Positions 1 to 8,064 of a DNA stretch of 64,000 nucleotides are shown here, piece after piece. Position numbers and translations under genes: made by a program. This DNA comes from Clostridiales bacterium. Its GTDB lineage: Bacteria; Bacillota; Clostridia; Oscillospirales; Oscillospiraceae. Within the stretch, counting starts at the first letter, position 1; each line of letters starts with the position of its first letter. Location of the stretch: assembly GCA_019418025.1 (NCBI GenBank), contig DYCR01000001.1:139198-203197 (forward strand), given 5' to 3'. The notes under the pieces were generated by a model. The model had not been told where the DNA came from. It saw only the letters and a program-made list of their open reading frames with translations, and did not search any database.

Positions 1-572
1 AAAATGCCGCTGCCGCTGCCAAGATCGATGACCCGGCAGCCGGGGGTGACCAGCTGCTCCATAAATTCCATGCACATCTGGGTGGAGGGGTGGGCGCCGG
101 TGCCGAAGGTCAGACCCGGGTCAAGGATCACGGGGACCCTGCCCTGAGTTTGCTCGGTGTTCCAGCAGGGCAGGACGATGAGCCTTTCCCCGACGGGCTG
201 CGGGGGGTAGTTGTCCTTCCAGCTTTCCTCCCAGTTGGTTTCCGGCAGGAGCTGAGAGGTGACCGCCAAGGTGCCGAAATTTTGGTCGGGACTGCGCTTT
301 TTCAGGGCATCAAGCAGGGCCTCCAGACGATGCAGCTGCTTGCTTTCGGTGCCGTCGGCCTCCAGATACAGCTTGATCTGGGACAGTCCCTCCAGCTGCT
401 GCTGAAAATCCTCGTCGATATAGTCCCAGTAGGCCCGGTTTTCCTCCAGAAAATCCTCGTATTCCGTCTGATCCTCTACCACCAGACTGTCAAAGCCCCC
501 TGCGGTCAGGGCAGCGGCCACGGCCTCGATGCCGGAGGAGGCGGTTTGTATCGTTACTTCTAAATAATCCAT
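1..572 (-). CDS. prmA: Ribosomal protein L11 methyltransferase, N-terminal part (runs off window)
   Basis: PrmA uses S-adenosylmethionine to methylate ribosomal protein L11 in the cytoplasm. About 190 residues are visible. The start MDYLEVTI is typical of the family, followed by the L11-recognition domain and then the methyltransferase domain, with DPGLTFGTGAHPST and the SAM-binding motif DLGSGSG at the window edge. The ATG at 572-570 is preceded by an AGGGG ribosome-binding site. The C-terminal third lies beyond position 1. It is transcribed divergently from the ymfF operon from its own promoter at 606-634. Confidence 0.93.
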   Translation of the reverse strand, partial: MDYLEVTIQTASSGIEAVAAALTAGGFDSLVVEDQTEYEDFLEENRAYWDYIDEDFQQQLEGLSQIKLYLEADGTESKQLHRLEALLDALKKRSPDQNFGTLAVTSQLLPETNWEESWKDNYPPQPVGERLIVLPCWNTEQTQGRVPVILDPGLTFGTGAHPSTQMCMEFMEQLVTPGCRVIDLGSGSGI

Positions 573-605
573 GGTGTATAATACCCCTATTATCGTGATT
601 CTCTC

Positions 606-634
606 ATTTTACCGCAAATACCCGGGAAAGACAA
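606..634 (-). promoter_or_regulatory. Promoter of prmA
   Basis: On the minus strand TTGTCT (634-629) is separated by 17 bases from TAAAAT (611-606), about 34 bases before the prmA start codon. Confidence 0.6.
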
Positions 635-664
635 CCGAAAAGCCGGAAGTAAATTTTAAATTTT

Positions 665-687
665 TGCAAATGGACTTTCTATTTGCA
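665..687. promoter_or_regulatory. Inverted repeat in ymfF promoter region
   Basis: TGCAAAT, nine bases, then ATTTGCA. It lies just upstream of a TATAAT box (699-704) that probably serves ymfF, so it overlaps the poorly conserved -35 region and could bind a regulator. The role is inferred from position only. Confidence 0.35.
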
Positions 688-736
688 GGGGAGTGCGATA
701 TAATACAAGCTGAAAATCCATGTTTAGGAGAACAAA

Positions 737-2005
737 ATGATCGAAACCATCTATTTGTCTCAGGGAGTGGTTTTGCGCCACTGTCTGGATGACAGATTCA
801 AAAAAGGCGCCCTCAGCGTTCAGCTCCTGCGGCCCATGTGCCGGCAGGAGGCTGCCAAGAATGCCCTGCTGGTGGCGGTGCTGCTGCGGGGGACCAAGAC
901 CTGCCCCGACCTGCGCAGCATCACGTGGCAGCTGGACGAGCTGTATGGGGCGGCGGTGTCCACACTGGTGCGGCGCATCGGCGACGTGCAGACCGTGGGC
1001 TTTTATATGAATTTTATCGAGGACCGCTTTGCCCTGCCCGGGGATCGGGTACTGGCACCCACCGTGGAATTTCTGCGGCAGCTGTTTCTGGAGCCGGTGA
1101 CGGTTCAGGGGGCATTTGACGGGGATTTCGTGGAAAGCGAGAAGAAAAACCTCATCAGCGCCATCGAGGCCGAGCGCAACGACAAGCGCACCTATGCCGG
1201 CGCCCGGATGATGCGCTATATGTGTCAGGGGGACAGCTTCGCCCTGTCCAGAATCGGCACCAAGGAGGATGTGGCGGCCATTACCCCTCAGGCGCTGTAT
1301 GACCACTATCAGATGATCCTGCGGGAAAGCCCCGTGGAGATCTTCTATGTGGGCAATGCCCCGTCTCAAGAGGTGGCGCAGCTGCTCAGACCCCTTGCTA
1401 TGCGTCTGGGGCAGGATGCACAGCCTCTGCCCCCGCAGCGGATCTTTGTCCCAATGGCAGAGCCTCGGGAGTTTGACGAGACCATGGACGTGAGCCAAGG
1501 CAAGCTTTCCATGGGCTTTGTGACGGGCATCGGCAATCAGCATCCGGATTTTGCCGCCATGCAGGTGCTGAATATGGTGTTCGGCGGAGGGATGACCAGC
1601 AAATTGTTTGTCAATGTGCGGGAGAAGATGTCCCTTTGCTACTATGCAAACTCCGGCTATTACGGCACCAAGGGAATCCTGACGGTGTCCTCGGGCATCG
1701 ATGAAGAGAACTATGAGACAGCCAAGGCAGAGATCCTGCATCAGCTTGCGCTGTGCGCGCAGGGGCAGATCACCCAAGAGGAGCTGAACAGCGCCAAGCA
1801 GGCACTGATTTCCAGTCTGCGCTCCACGCCGGATTCCCCCGGCGCACTGGAGGGCTACTACGCCACCGCCGCCGTCAGCGGCATGCAGCTTGACATCCCC
1901 GACTACATCCGTGCCGTGGAGGCCGTCACCGTGGAGGATGCCGCCCGATGCGCCGCCGCCGTCAGACTGCACACCACATTTTTCTTAAAGGGGGTCAGCC
2001 GATGA
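737..2005 (+). CDS. ymfF: Inactive M16-family peptidase homologue (YmfF/YfmF type)
   Basis: The 422-residue protein has the M16 (insulinase/processing peptidase) fold, but no HxxEH zinc motif is visible where the active site should be. It therefore looks like the non-catalytic partner of the YmfH subunit encoded next to it. In the databases this pair is named EF-P 5-aminopentanol modification-associated, by association in Bacillus; the actual substrate is unclear. ATG 737 follows AGGAG with good spacing. Its stop overlaps the ymfH start (ATGA), suggesting translational coupling in an operon ymfF-ymfH-lgt. Length is usual for the family. Confidence 0.85.
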   Translation: MIETIYLSQGVVLRHCLDDRFKKGALSVQLLRPMCRQEAAKNALLVAVLLRGTKTCPDLRSITWQLDELYGAAVSTLVRRIGDVQTVGFYMNFIEDRFALPGDRVLAPTVEFLRQLFLEPVTVQGAFDGDFVESEKKNLISAIEAERNDKRTYAGARMMRYMCQGDSFALSRIGTKEDVAAITPQALYDHYQMILRESPVEIFYVGNAPSQEVAQLLRPLAMRLGQDAQPLPPQRIFVPMAEPREFDETMDVSQGKLSMGFVTGIGNQHPDFAAMQVLNMVFGGGMTSKLFVNVREKMSLCYYANSGYYGTKGILTVSSGIDEENYETAKAEILHQLALCAQGQITQEELNSAKQALISSLRSTPDSPGALEGYYATAAVSGMQLDIPDYIRAVEAVTVEDAARCAAAVRLHTTFFLKGVSR

Positions 2006-3291
2006 ACAGGACCTATTATCCCCGATTGGACGAGACGGTCTGCCGAAAGACCCTCGGCAACGGACTGAGGCTCTGCGTGGTGCCGAAAAAGGGCTTCACC
2101 CGCAAGGCGGCCTATCTTGTGACGGATTTCGGCTCCATCCACACGAGCTTTACACTGGACGGGGAGAGGATCACCGTGCCGGACGGCGTCGCCCACTATC
2201 TGGAGCATAAGATGTTCGATATGCCGGATCGGGACGTGACGGAGGAATTTGCGGCACTGGGGGCAAATCCCAATGCCTTCACCACCTATGACATGACCGC
2301 CTATTATTTCACCTGCACCGACCACTTTGAAGCGTGCCTGAAATTGCTTCTGGAATTTGTCTCCACCCCGTATTTCACGGAGGAAAGTGTGGAAAAGGAG
2401 CGGGGCATCATTGCGCAGGAGATCCTGATGTACGCAGACAGTCCCGAATCCCGGGTGTTTGAGGATCTTGCGGAGGACCTTTACCGCCGCCATCCCATCC
2501 GCGTCCCCATCGCCGGAACGGTGGAGAGCATTCAGGCCATCACGCCGGAGATCCTTGAAACGTGCCATCGGGCGTTCTATACGCCGGCAAATATGATGCT
2601 GTGCGTGGTAGGCGACGTGGATGCCGAGGCCGTGGCGGCCATTGCAGAGGCGGTCCTGCCTGCTGAAAGGCGGTCTGTGGGCGTGCCGGATCTGGGACCG
2701 GAGGAGGACATGACCTGCCCGCGCCCCGTTTTCCGTCGGAATATGGACGTTTCCATGCCCACCTTCCAAATGGGCATCAAGTGTCCGGCAGGGCTGACCG
2801 GCGATGAATTTGCCCACTGGGAGCTTACGGCGGAGCTGGCGGCAGAGGCCCTGTTCGGGGAATCCTCTGAATTGTATCTGCAAATGTATGAGCAGGGGCT
2901 GATCGATTCTTCCTTTGGCGGAGGCGTGGAGACGGTGGAGGGCACCGCCATGATCACCTGCGGCGGCGACAGCGACCGGCCCGAGGCGGTTCGGGATGCG
3001 ATCCTCCGTCAGGCCGAGCATCTGGCCCAAACGGGGATCGGGGAAGCCGAGTTTGCCCGGATGATAAAGAGCTTTATGGGCCGCAGGGTGAAGGATCTGG
3101 ACAGCTTCGAGTCCACCTGCTTCCGGCTGTGCGCCTATCAGTTTGAGGGATTTGACTATTTCCGCTTCCCTGAGTGCTTTGAAGGTCTGAGGGCGGAGGA
3201 AATTCGGGAATTTTTGCGGGAGCATATCCGTGCCGACCGATGCGGTCTGGCCATTGTGGCCCCGTTAGGATCAAAGGAGGAACAACCATGA
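2002..3291 (+). CDS. ymfH: M16-family zinc peptidase (YmfH/YfmH type)
   Basis: This 429-residue member of the M16 metallopeptidase family has an intact inverted zinc motif HYLEH (H65, E68, H69), so it should be the catalytic half of a two-subunit peptidase with the preceding YmfF-like protein. The start at 2002 overlaps the ymfF stop by four bases; a longer reading frame exists upstream but would run inside ymfF. The stop overlaps the lgt start in the same way. The physiological substrate is not known from sequence. Association with EF-P modification in Bacillus is family knowledge only. Confidence 0.87.
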   Translation: MNRTYYPRLDETVCRKTLGNGLRLCVVPKKGFTRKAAYLVTDFGSIHTSFTLDGERITVPDGVAHYLEHKMFDMPDRDVTEEFAALGANPNAFTTYDMTAYYFTCTDHFEACLKLLLEFVSTPYFTEESVEKERGIIAQEILMYADSPESRVFEDLAEDLYRRHPIRVPIAGTVESIQAITPEILETCHRAFYTPANMMLCVVGDVDAEAVAAIAEAVLPAERRSVGVPDLGPEEDMTCPRPVFRRNMDVSMPTFQMGIKCPAGLTGDEFAHWELTAELAAEALFGESSELYLQMYEQGLIDSSFGGGVETVEGTAMITCGGDSDRPEAVRDAILRQAEHLAQTGIGEAEFARMIKSFMGRRVKDLDSFESTCFRLCAYQFEGFDYFRFPECFEGLRAEEIREFLREHIRADRCGLAIVAPLGSKEEQP

Positions 3292-4166
3292 ATCAATATA
3301 CCACCATTTCATTCCCGGGACTGGGACTGGAGATGGACCCGCCCCGGATCTTGGAGCTGGGGCCGCTGACCATCCATCTTTACGGTCTTGTGATCGCCGT
3401 GGGTCTGATCCTTGCGGCGGTCTACGGCATGAAGCGTGCCAAGGAATTCGGTCTGACGGAGGACCACATTCTCGACGGGGTGCTGTATGTGACACCCTTT
3501 GCCATCCTCTGCGCAAGACTTTACTACTGCGTCTTTTCTTGGGAGCAGTATGCCGATAATCCCATTTCCATCCTGTACATCTGGGAGGGCGGACTTGCCA
3601 TCTACGGCGGCGTTCTGGGTGCCATTGCAGGCGTTTTAGTCTATTGCAGATGCAAGAAGATCAGCGTTGCGGCGGTTTTGGACGTGGTGGCACTGGGCTT
3701 TCTCATCGGTCAGGCCATGGGCCGCTGGGGCAACTTCTTCAATCGGGAGGCCTTCGGCGCAGAAACTGCGAATTTTTTGAGGATGGGACTGTATAACACC
3801 GTGACACAAACGGTAGAATATCATCATCCCACATTTTTGTATGAATCCATGTGGAATGCGGCGGGCTTTCTCCTGCTGCACTTTGCATCCAAGCACCGCA
3901 GATACGACGGTCAGATCGCACTGGGCTATGCGGCGTGGTACGGTCTGGGCAGAGCGTGGATCGAGGGTCTGCGCACCGACAGCCTCTACATCGGCGCCAC
4001 CGATATCCGGGTCAGCCAGCTTCTGGCGGCGGCATCCTGCGGCGCAGCGGTGATCTTACTGGTGTATTTTGCCATGAAGCGCCCGTCTCCGGACAAGATG
4101 TTTGTCCATCGGGTGGCTCAGGCTCAGAAACAAACAGAAAAACAGGAGGACAGCGACCATGAATGA
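3288..4166 (+). CDS. lgt: Prolipoprotein diacylglyceryl transferase
   Basis: Lgt moves diacylglycerol from phosphatidylglycerol to the lipobox cysteine of prolipoproteins at the membrane, the first step of lipoprotein maturation. The 292-residue protein has about seven membrane segments, the HLYGL motif near the N-terminus, EGGLAIYGG, and the signature GQAMGRWGNFFNREAFG. The start at 3288 follows AAAGGAGG and overlaps ymfH by four bases. Several lipoproteins in this window (8065, 15953, 43560, 44877) would be its substrates. Confidence 0.95.
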   Translation: MNQYTTISFPGLGLEMDPPRILELGPLTIHLYGLVIAVGLILAAVYGMKRAKEFGLTEDHILDGVLYVTPFAILCARLYYCVFSWEQYADNPISILYIWEGGLAIYGGVLGAIAGVLVYCRCKKISVAAVLDVVALGFLIGQAMGRWGNFFNREAFGAETANFLRMGLYNTVTQTVEYHHPTFLYESMWNAAGFLLLHFASKHRRYDGQIALGYAAWYGLGRAWIEGLRTDSLYIGATDIRVSQLLAAASCGAAVILLVYFAMKRPSPDKMFVHRVAQAQKQTEKQEDSDHE

Positions 4167-4443
4167 TATTTTTGACAAGATCTGTGCCGTCACCAAAAAT
4201 GCGGCCACCTCGGTGGCGACCGAGGTCAACGTGGCAGCCGAGCAGCAGAAGATCCGTGAGGCCTACCAGATGCTGGGCAAGCTGTATTTCGGCGCACAGC
4301 GTTCCGGAAAAGCTCCCGAGGGGGCGGAGTTTTCCGACCTGTGCCAGAGGATCGAGAGCCACCTGAAGAATATTCAGGAGCTGAGGAGCCGCAAGGATGT
4401 GTCCGGCTACGCCTTTGACGAGGATTTTGTGGACATGAACTAA
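4159..4443 (+). CDS. Small helical hypothetical protein
   Basis: A 94-residue, charged, mostly helical protein of unknown function. The N-terminus MNDIFDKICAVTKNAAT continues into an alanine/valine-rich segment and a helix with REAYQMLGKLYFGA. No signal peptide, membrane segment or cysteine pair is present. The start overlaps the end of lgt by eight bases, so it is the last gene of the ymfF-ymfH-lgt operon. A strong terminator follows at once. Confidence 0.7.
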   Translation: MNDIFDKICAVTKNAATSVATEVNVAAEQQKIREAYQMLGKLYFGAQRSGKAPEGAEFSDLCQRIESHLKNIQELRSRKDVSGYAFDEDFVDMN

Positions 4444-4464
4444 GGCTTAAAAATACCGCGATGT

Positions 4465-4503
4465 AAAAGGGTCCGGCACCGCCGAGGGGTGCCGGACCCT
4501 TTT
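4465..4503. terminator. Terminator of the ymfF-lgt operon
   Basis: A perfect 16-base stem (4465-4480 with 4488-4503) with AAAA at one end and TTTT at the other, so it could stop transcription from both sides. Confidence 0.85.
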
Positions 4504-4542
4504 GAGTTCCCGAAAGCGCCGAAAGGGCCTTCGGGATTTTTG
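4504..4542 (+). repeat. Left-end-like fragment of the intergenic terminator element
   Basis: GAGTTCCCGAAAGC, then CCTTCGGGA and TTTTT, form a second hairpin directly after the operon terminator. It resembles the left end (GAGACTGCCCGAAA...TTTCGGGCA...TTTTTG) of the element seen in full at 43291-43437, in the same orientation relative to the upstream gene. Confidence 0.45.
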
Positions 4543-4588
4543 TATGTATGGATGAAGTCGTAAATATATTTATTTATGTAATATATAC

Positions 4589-4617
4589 TTGACATAAAGT
4601 AAAATAAATGATAGGAT
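4589..4617 (+). promoter_or_regulatory. Promoter of the XRE regulator gene
   Basis: TTGACA (4589-4594), 17 bases, TAGGAT (4612-4617), 25 bases before the start codon, in an AT-rich stretch. Confidence 0.65.
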
Positions 4618-4642
4618 AAAGCCACGGAAAGGAGGCGGAGCA

Positions 4643-4858
4643 ATGCCAAAGAATCTTGCGATCAAGGTTGCCAGAGCCCAGAAGGACATGACCCAGAAGG
4701 AGCTTGCCGATGCGGTGGGTGTTTCCCGCCAGACCATCAACGCCATCGAAAAGGGGGAGTATAACCCCACGATCAAGCTGTGCCGCAATATCTGCCGTGT
4801 TCTGGGCAAGGGTTTGGACGAATTATTTTGGGAGGATGATGAGGATGAAAACCAATAA
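4643..4858 (+). CDS. XRE-family helix-turn-helix regulator
   Basis: A 71-residue DNA-binding protein made of a single Cro/C1-type HTH (KELADAVGVSRQTINAIEKGEYNPTI split over the recognition helix), of the short YozG-like type. Ribosome-binding site AAAGGAGGCGG. The following membrane-protein gene overlaps it by 14 bases, an arrangement common in Firmicutes where a small XRE protein controls its own promoter and a neighbouring membrane protein. The ligand and operator are unknown. Confidence 0.85.
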   Translation: MPKNLAIKVARAQKDMTQKELADAVGVSRQTINAIEKGEYNPTIKLCRNICRVLGKGLDELFWEDDEDENQ

Positions 4859-5306
4859 GAACAATCTCGATGAAATGCAGGAAATGAAAATGCTGAGGAT
4901 CGAGCATAATTGCTATCAGATCGCCTTTTGCGGTCTGGTTGCGGCGATCCTGATCCAAATTGCCGCAGGGCACGGGGATTTCAGATCCATCGTGGGGGAA
5001 TGTATGGTCCTGATCCCCATGAGCATCTATATGACCGCGGCATGCGTCAAAAACGGCATCTGGGAGCGGAAGTTCAAACCCAATGCAAAGACCAATGCAC
5101 TGTTCAGCATGGGCGGCGGTGCAGTGGTGGGTCTGGTTTGGGGGATCAACAGCTACCGCAATTATCACAAGCCGGCAGGCTCCGTTGCCTTGTTTGTGCT
5201 CATGTTTCTGGTGGTTTCCGCCTTGTGTTTCGGACTGCTGACGATCACATGCGGCGCTTACAAAAAGCGCAGAAAGCAGCTGGAAGAGGGGCAGGACGAG
5301 GAGTGA
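4845..5306 (+). CDS. DUF6773-like membrane protein
   Basis: 153 residues starting MKTNKNNLDEMQEMKML, with four hydrophobic segments (about residues 25-45, 50-65, 90-105 and 120-140) and a basic C-terminal tail. The DEMQE...RIEHNCYQIAFCGL start resembles DUF6773 proteins, which usually sit beside a small XRE regulator as here. I chose ATG 4845 because GGAGG at 4831-4835 is nine bases upstream; the in-frame ATGs at 4836 and 4839 are too close. Function unknown. Confidence 0.7.
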   Translation: MKTNKNNLDEMQEMKMLRIEHNCYQIAFCGLVAAILIQIAAGHGDFRSIVGECMVLIPMSIYMTAACVKNGIWERKFKPNAKTNALFSMGGGAVVGLVWGINSYRNYHKPAGSVALFVLMFLVVSALCFGLLTITCGAYKKRRKQLEEGQDEE

Positions 5307-5318
5307 TCCTGCAAAAAG

Positions 5319-5347
5319 AACCGATGCAGACCGCATCGGTTTTTTTT
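5319..5347 (+). terminator. Terminator of XRE/DUF6773 pair
   Basis: Nine-base stem AACCGATGC / GCATCGGTT followed by eight T residues. Confidence 0.85.
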
Positions 5348-5371
5348 GTCCTGCTCCCGAGGCTTTTGGAG

Positions 5372-5782
5372 CTATGACAGCTGCTCCTTCGGCTCGGAGG
5401 AGAAGGAGCGGCTGAGCAGGCGGTCGCACCGGTCGAATATCACGATGGCAAGCAGGCTCAGGGGGACCCACAGCAGGGTGAACAGGGGGCAGATCTGTCC
5501 GGCGAAGTTCCCCGGCTGATCCCGGTAGTCCCAGATGGTGTAGCCCTGATTGAACAGCATCCCGAACAGCAGCTCCCCAAAGGTGCAGATGGCGGCCCCC
5601 AGAAGCGTCCGCAGGGCAAGGCTGAGGCATGGGCGCAGGCGGCCCAGCTGCCCGATGAGCAGAAAGCACCCGCCCCCCAGAACAAACATGGAGTAGTGGC
5701 TGTATCCCCGGAACATCAGCTCCACCGCCACATAGCACCCTCCGCCCACCAAAAATAAGCATGCGTTTTTCTTAAAGTTCAC
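5372..5782 (-). CDS. Small integral membrane protein, putative ABC-transporter type IV (CmpB) family
   Basis: 136 residues with four predicted membrane helices. The segment GYTIWDYRDQPGNFAGQICP followed by LFTLLWVPLS is the hallmark of Pfam PF06541, called putative ABC-transporter type IV; the biochemical role of that family is not established. It is convergent with the DUF6773-like gene. No partner ATPase gene lies nearby, so calling it a transporter would go beyond the evidence. Confidence 0.7.
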   Translation of the reverse strand: MNFKKNACLFLVGGGCYVAVELMFRGYSHYSMFVLGGGCFLLIGQLGRLRPCLSLALRTLLGAAICTFGELLFGMLFNQGYTIWDYRDQPGNFAGQICPLFTLLWVPLSLLAIVIFDRCDRLLSRSFSSEPKEQLS

Positions 5783-5844
5783 CGATCATCGCTCCTATCC
5801 ATCAGATAATGGGATTATAACCAAAAAAATTTCAAAAAAACTTA

Positions 5845-5873
5845 TTGACAAATGAAAAAATAGCGGGTATAAT
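5845..5873 (+). promoter_or_regulatory. Consensus promoter of the tRNA pair
   Basis: TTGACA, 17 bases, TATAAT: a perfect sigma-A promoter 43 bases upstream of tRNA-Met, as expected for stable RNA. Confidence 0.88.
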
Positions 5874-5916
5874 AATGAAGCTGATTTCGGAATTCCGGAA
5901 TCTATTGACCACACTT

Positions 5917-5992
5917 GGCGGCATAACTCAGTTGGTAGAGTAGCCGGTTCATACCCGGTATGTCATCTGTTCAAATCAGATTGCCGCTACCA
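5917..5992 (+). tRNA. tRNA-Met (CAT)
   Basis: 76 bases with CCA encoded. The acceptor stem GGCGGCA pairs with TGCCGCT (first pair G-T). The anticodon loop is TTCATAC with anticodon CAT, and the T-arm loop is TTCAAAT. It lacks an initiator-like unpaired first base and G-C anticodon triplet, so it is probably the elongator form or the tRNA-Ile2 precursor. It abuts tRNA-Glu with no gap. Confidence 0.9.
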
Positions 5993-6067
5993 GGCCCGTT
6001 GGTCAAGCGGTTAAGACACCGCCCTTTCACGGCGGTAACATGGGTTCGATTCCCGTACGGGTCACCA
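5993..6067 (+). tRNA. tRNA-Glu (TTC)
   Basis: 75 bases with CCA encoded. Acceptor stem GGCCCGT / ACGGGTC; anticodon stem CCGCC / GGCGG with loop CTTTCAC, anticodon TTC; T-loop GTTCGATTC. Cotranscribed with tRNA-Met. Confidence 0.95.
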
Positions 6068-6075
6068 AGAAAAAG

Positions 6076-6104
6076 CTCCGATACCTTTGGTATCGGAGTT
6101 TTTT
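6076..6104 (+). terminator. Terminator of the tRNA operon
   Basis: Ten-base stem CTCCGATACC / GGTATCGGAG with a TTT loop and six T residues after it. Confidence 0.9.
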
Positions 6105-6119
6105 GTCGCTTTTGGGACT

Positions 6120-6291
6120 TTGTACGGGGGGCTTTCGGGCAGATTTGACCCTGTTACCTGCGCAGCATTTTTCTGCCGTGGAAAAAATCATCGCCCAAAG
6201 GGGGCGTTCCCGATGCCTGCGCCGGAACGGGATGTTTGCTTCATTTGCCCCCCTGAAAAACCAAACGCTGTGAGACGTTTTCCCAAGCTGT
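6120..6291 (+). repeat. Decayed copy of the intergenic terminator element
   Basis: Directly after the tRNA terminator, scattered blocks match the element at 43291-43437 in order: GGCTTTCGGGCAG, GCATTTTTCTG, CCGTGGAAAAAATCAT and CAAACGCTGTGAGACGTTTT (compare CAAACTCTGTGAGACTTTT). Hairpin arms are eroded. The rest of 6104-6560 has no convincing reading frame; I see only this relic and a weak GC-rich hairpin near 6292-6317. Confidence 0.5.
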
Positions 6292-6559
6292 GATCCCCTG
6301 CGCTGATGCGTGGGGGATTTGTTTTTGCCCTTTGCTGGCCATGCTGCCGTGGATGGGGGCTTTTGGAGCGGAGGCTCCCTGATCGTAACCTTACTGCGGA
6401 AAGTTTTGATTATTGCCTTGTAAAAATTGGAAAATATAGTGAAAACAGGTTGATTTTGAAAGAAAATCAGGGGATTTTTAGGGTCGGAGTCCCTCCTGTC
6501 AGAATCAACAAAAAGCGGCAGGATAATTTCATATTCCTTCCAAATCGACGGAGGGCCAC

Positions 6560-6588
6560 TTGACACGCAAAAAAAATCATACTAAACT
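6560..6588 (+). promoter_or_regulatory. Promoter of the yhf operon
   Basis: TTGACA (6560-6565), 17 bases, TAAACT (6583-6588). The expected start near 6595 falls at the edge of the palindrome at 6597-6624. Confidence 0.7.
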
Positions 6589-6596
6589 ATTTATAC

Positions 6597-6624
6597 TTCA
6601 ATATACAAAAAGTTGTACATTGAA
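6597..6624. promoter_or_regulatory. Operator-like palindrome at yhf transcription start
   Basis: Two 12-base arms, TTCAATATACAA and TTGTACATTGAA, separated by AAAG, with a single mismatch. It sits over the predicted start of transcription and just before yhfZ, which encodes a winged-helix regulator, so autoregulation by YhfZ is the simplest reading. Confidence 0.65.
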
Positions 6625-6677
6625 AGGAGCTTGTCTCCTTTGGAACTTCAAAATCAATTGGAAAGCAGGCGGAATTC

Positions 6678-7598
6678 ATGAGTGAATTGCTATATCAGAA
6701 AATCGGCATCGCGGTGAATCTGCTGGCCCAGGATCTTCTGGGGCGGAAGCCCGGGGAGCGAATCCCCTCGATCTCTGAGTATCAGCAGATGCTCCAGGTG
6801 TCCCGGGGAACGGTGCAGAACAGCCTGAGCTACCTAAAGGATACCGGTGCCATCACTCTGGTCGCCCGTGGACATATGGGCACCTTCATCCAGACCCTTG
6901 ACTACCGCCGATTGCAGGAATGCACCGTTAATCGGGAAATTTTGGGGGCCATGCCCCTGCCCTATTCCAGCTGCTATCAGGGACTTGCCACGGCGCTGTA
7001 TCAGGTGTTTTCCCCTTTTGCGTTCAATCTGGTCTATGCCCGTGGAGCCGAGAGCCGCCTGCGCCTGATCGCCTCGGGGGTCTGCCAGTTCATTGTTTGC
7101 AGCCGATTTGCCGCCGAGGAGGCCATTGCCAAGGGCGATGACGTGCAGATCGCTGTCGATCTCGGCCCCGAGACTTACCTGAGCCGCCACGTTCTGGTGC
7201 TGCGGGACCCGCAGGCCAAGGGCATCGCCCCGGGGATGCGTGTGGCCTACGATCGGGCCTCGGCCGACCACCGCTATATCACGGAGCTGATCTGCGGTCA
7301 GGTGCCGCAGGTGGAGCTGGTCCAGATGCGGGCCCACCAGATCGTCCACTCCATCCGCTCAGGGGCGATCGATGCCGGTGTGTGGAATTTGGACGAGATC
7401 GTCGAGTCGGGGTATCAGGGGCTGAACGTGGTGCCCATTGACGGCATCGTGGACGTGAGCCGGTTTTCCTCGGCCGTTCTGGTGGTGAGAAAGGGCGAGC
7501 AGGCACTGGGGCAGATGCTCAGCCAGTGCATGGATATCCGAAAAATCCGAAAGATCCAAGCCGACGTCCAGAGCGGCGCGGCGGCAGCGGATTACTGA
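6678..7598 (+). CDS. yhfZ: YhfZ-family GntR-like transcriptional regulator
   Basis: 306 residues, the usual length of YhfZ. Residues about 1-75 form a winged helix-turn-helix (GERIPSISEYQQMLQVSRGT, then LSYLKDTGAI). The remainder resembles a periplasmic-binding-protein type II effector domain, so it probably senses a small molecule. It is the first gene of the yhf operon and is preceded by a strong promoter and a 28-base palindrome that is its likely operator. ATG 6678 follows AGGCGG. The effector is unknown, as is the physiological role of the yhf pathway. Confidence 0.85.
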   Translation: MSELLYQKIGIAVNLLAQDLLGRKPGERIPSISEYQQMLQVSRGTVQNSLSYLKDTGAITLVARGHMGTFIQTLDYRRLQECTVNREILGAMPLPYSSCYQGLATALYQVFSPFAFNLVYARGAESRLRLIASGVCQFIVCSRFAAEEAIAKGDDVQIAVDLGPETYLSRHVLVLRDPQAKGIAPGMRVAYDRASADHRYITELICGQVPQVELVQMRAHQIVHSIRSGAIDAGVWNLDEIVESGYQGLNVVPIDGIVDVSRFSSAVLVVRKGEQALGQMLSQCMDIRKIRKIQADVQSGAAAADY

Positions 7599-7627
7599 TT
7601 AATCTTCAACCGAAAAAGGAGTCGCAT

Positions 7628-7975
7628 ATGCTGAAACAAAGAATCCGGATTTTGACCGATGGCGGTGTCATCGGTGCCGATACCGCAGAATTTGTGATGA
7701 ACGTCATCGATATGATCGAGGCGGAGCATCCGAAGGTCGATGCAGACCACGCTGCCATGTTCACCACCCACCTTGCCATGGCGGTGGAGCGGATCAAAAA
7801 AGGGGAGATCGTGGACGGTATGGACGACATCTGCTGGCAGCAGATCGCCGAGACCCCTGAATTTCCCGAGGCCCAACGCTTTCGGGACAGGATGCTGCCC
7901 ATGAGCCCCATCCCCTTCCCCGAAAGCGAGAGCCAGTTCATCCTGCTGCACATTTGCAGCATGCTGGAGCCTTGA
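7628..7975 (+). CDS. yhfY: YhfY-family PRD-domain protein
   Basis: 115 residues forming one PTS-regulation-domain-like helical bundle (PRD): TDGGVIGADTAEFVMNVIDM, then HAAMFTTHLAMAVERIKKGE, where the histidine around residue 44-50 aligns with PRD phosphoacceptor sites. E. coli YhfY has about the same size and lies in the same operon. The start at 7628 follows AAGGAG; the longer upstream reading frame overlaps yhfZ and is not used. A stand-alone PRD without an HTH suggests it modulates another protein, perhaps YhfZ. Confidence 0.8.
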   Translation: MLKQRIRILTDGGVIGADTAEFVMNVIDMIEAEHPKVDADHAAMFTTHLAMAVERIKKGEIVDGMDDICWQQIAETPEFPEAQRFRDRMLPMSPIPFPESESQFILLHICSMLEP

Positions 7976-8064
7976 AAAAGGCATAGATACGTGAAAGAGC
8001 AGGACAGCCCCCCTGAGGGCAGCGGCCTGCAAAAAATAGACGGCAACACGAAAAGGAGGACGTT

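Noticed and set aside
6306..6563. Small plus-strand frame between the tRNAs and yhfZ
   Set aside because: No ribosome-binding site or family similarity; overlaps the promoter region of the yhf operon.
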